From Cyanobacteria bacterium M_DeepCast_100m_m1_067 (lineage in GTDB: Bacteria; Cyanobacteriota; Cyanobacteriia; PCC-6307; Cyanobiaceae), in assembly GCA_016882385.1 (NCBI GenBank), contig VGQC01000003.1, positions 1 to 43,874 of the forward strand: a DNA stretch of 43,874 bases, given 5' to 3'. The notes beneath the pieces are model-generated. The model had not been told where the DNA came from. It saw nothing but the letters and a program-made list of their open reading frames with translations, and ran no database searches. Shown here one piece after another: positions 42,773-43,874 of this stretch. Both the position numbers and the translations under genes were made by a program. Position 1 is the first letter of the stretch. Every line of letters begins with the position of its first letter.

Positions 42773-43874
42773 ATGGCCAACCTGCTCGATCAACTCGCTG
42801 CCATGACCGTGGTGGTGTCCGACACCGGCGATATTGATGCGATCAAGCAGTTCACCCCCCGCGACGCCACCACCAACCCGTCGCTGATCCTGGCCGCAGC
42901 CCAGATTCCCACCTATCAAAACCTGATTGATCGCTCCCTGCAGGAGTCGCGCCAGGTGATGGGTGCCGATGCCGGCGCCGACGCGGTGGTGCGGGAAGCC
43001 CTCGATGAAATCTGTGTCACCTTCGGCAAGGAGATCCTCAAGATCGTGCCCGGCCGCGTGTCCACTGAAGTGGATGCCCGCCTCAGCTACGACACCGAGG
43101 CCACCATCGCCAAGGCCCGCAAACTGATCGGCCTGTACAACCAGGCGGGCATCAGCAACGACCGGGTGCTGATCAAGGTGGCGTCCACCTGGGAGGGCAT
43201 TTGCGCCGCCCATCAATTGGAGCAGGAGGGCATCCACTGCAACCTGACGCTGTTGTTCGGCTTTGCCCAGGCGGTGGCCTGCGCTGAGGCCGGCGTCACC
43301 CTGATCTCCCCGTTCGTGGGGCGCATCCTCGATTGGTACAAGAAGAGCACCGGCCGCGACGGCTACCCCGGCCCAGAAGATCCCGGTGTGATCTCCGTGA
43401 CCCAGATCTTCAACTACTTCAAAACCTACGGCTACAAAACCGAGGTGATGGGAGCCAGCTTCCGCAACATCGAGGAGATCATTGAGCTGGCGGGCTGTGA
43501 TCTGCTCACCATCTCGCCGGCGCTGCTCGATCAGTTGCGCCAGACCGAAGGGGAACTGGAACGCAAACTCAACGCCTTTGATCCGGCTCCCACCGAGGCC
43601 CAGATCCATCTCGATGAAGCCCACTTCCGCCAGATGCTGGCGGCCGATCCGATGGCCACCGAGAAGCTGGATGAGGGGATCCGCGGCTTCTGCAAGGCGA
43701 TCGAAGCCCTCGAGGCCCAGCTGGCCCATCGCCTGGCCGAGCTGGAAGGCGGCGCCGCCTTCAGCCATGCCGTGCACGAGATCTTCCTGCTCAACGATCT
43801 CGATGGCGACGGTTGCATCACCCGCGAGGAGTGGCTGGGCAGCGATGCGGTGTTCGATGCTCTCGACACCGACA
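42773..43874 (+). CDS. tal: Transaldolase with C-terminal EF-hand (3' truncated by window)
   Basis: 367 codons visible, no stop before the window end, so the ORF track omits it. ATG 42773 ([14 protein letters not shown]). Transaldolase motifs: [44 protein letters not shown] with the Schiff-base Lys, [26 protein letters not shown] and [10 protein letters not shown]. After residue 330 comes an EF-hand, [19 protein letters not shown], with the loop [12 protein letters not shown] intact. It exchanges three-carbon units between sugar phosphates in the pentose phosphate pathway. The EF-hand suggests calcium binding. Confidence 0.95.
   Translation, partial: MANLLDQLAAMTVVVSDTGDIDAIKQFTPRDATTNPSLILAAAQIPTYQNLIDRSLQESRQVMGADAGADAVVREALDEICVTFGKEILKIVPGRVSTEVDARLSYDTEATIAKARKLIGLYNQAGISNDRVLIKVASTWEGICAAHQLEQEGIHCNLTLLFGFAQAVACAEAGVTLISPFVGRILDWYKKSTGRDGYPGPEDPGVISVTQIFNYFKTYGYKTEVMGASFRNIEEIIELAGCDLLTISPALLDQLRQTEGELERKLNAFDPAPTEAQIHLDEAHFRQMLAADPMATEKLDEGIRGFCKAIEALEAQLAHRLAELEGGAAFSHAVHEIFLLNDLDGDGCITREEWLGSDAVFDALDTD

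Overview
The window is GC-rich DNA from a unicellular cyanobacterium, most likely of the Cyanobium/Synechococcus (alpha-cyanobacterial) type. The placement rests on psb27, a phycocyanin beta-subunit relic, a type III glutamine synthetase with an NtcA-type site, and several families found mainly in cyanobacteria (DUF1824, DUF2808, DUF2854, DUF3153). Genes are tightly packed, often overlapping tail to tail, and many use TTG or GTG starts (purA, argB, lepB, the dihydroorotase-like gene, the CPBP protease; priA, ssb, DUF2808, ferredoxin). I saw no rRNA, tRNA, insertion sequence, prophage or CRISPR array. The window is essentially core chromosome.

Layout. 1-1.4 kb: tail of a small gene, a terminator, a hypothetical gene, a PII-family protein with a non-canonical T-loop, and a broken cpcB on the other strand. 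1.4-4.3 kb: plus-strand run of a GST-like protein, DUF2808, an M23 peptidase and DUF427. 4.3-7.4 kb: minus-strand SgcJ/EcaC-like protein, a small conserved ORF and glnN with an upstream GTA-N8-TAC box. 7.4-14 kb: membrane protein, arsS, a secreted protein, a UmuD homologue without its catalytic dyad, two small minus-strand genes, an M32 carboxypeptidase, an intact family I pyrophosphatase, an L,D-transpeptidase-like protein and a 57-aa ORF. 14-18.7 kb: minus-strand clc, hemC, DUF1824 and the principal sigma factor rpoD. 18.7-24.3 kb: a long intergenic region, priA, DUF3153, argB, DUF2854 and a small divergent gene. 24.3-30.7 kb: ssb, cobK, cutA, a PfkB kinase, purA, psb27 and proS. 30.7-35.3 kb: HTH-like protein, small membrane protein, a frameshifted second pyrophosphatase, a methyltransferase, a [2Fe-2S] ferredoxin, an ArsC/Spx-like protein and a large unknown membrane protein. 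35.3-43.9 kb: lepB, a dihydroorotase-like pseudoenzyme, a two-domain histidine phosphatase, a CPBP protease, an FtsL-like protein, ftsI/PBP2 and a transaldolase with an EF-hand, cut by the window edge.

How the genes connect. Nitrogen metabolism appears as a PII-family protein, NtcA-linked glnN, and argB (the usual PII target in cyanobacteria, though this PII lacks the residues expected for that contact). Purine metabolism appears as purA overlapping a nucleoside-type kinase. Envelope growth and protein export appear as M23, the L,D-transpeptidase, lepB, CPBP, FtsL-like and FtsI. Tetrapyrrole synthesis appears as hemC and cobK. DNA maintenance appears as priA, ssb and the UmuD homologue.

No clearly new multi-gene system stands out. 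The most interesting signals are degenerate or repurposed proteins: UmuD without its Ser/Lys dyad, a dihydroorotase without metal ligands, a PII with an altered T-loop, a pyrophosphatase with both a catalytic substitution and a frameshift, and a cpcB relic. There are also three unexplained nucleic-acid elements: a 12-bp perfect hairpin before purA, a dyad covering two divergent start codons, and a 483-nt rpoD-priA spacer.
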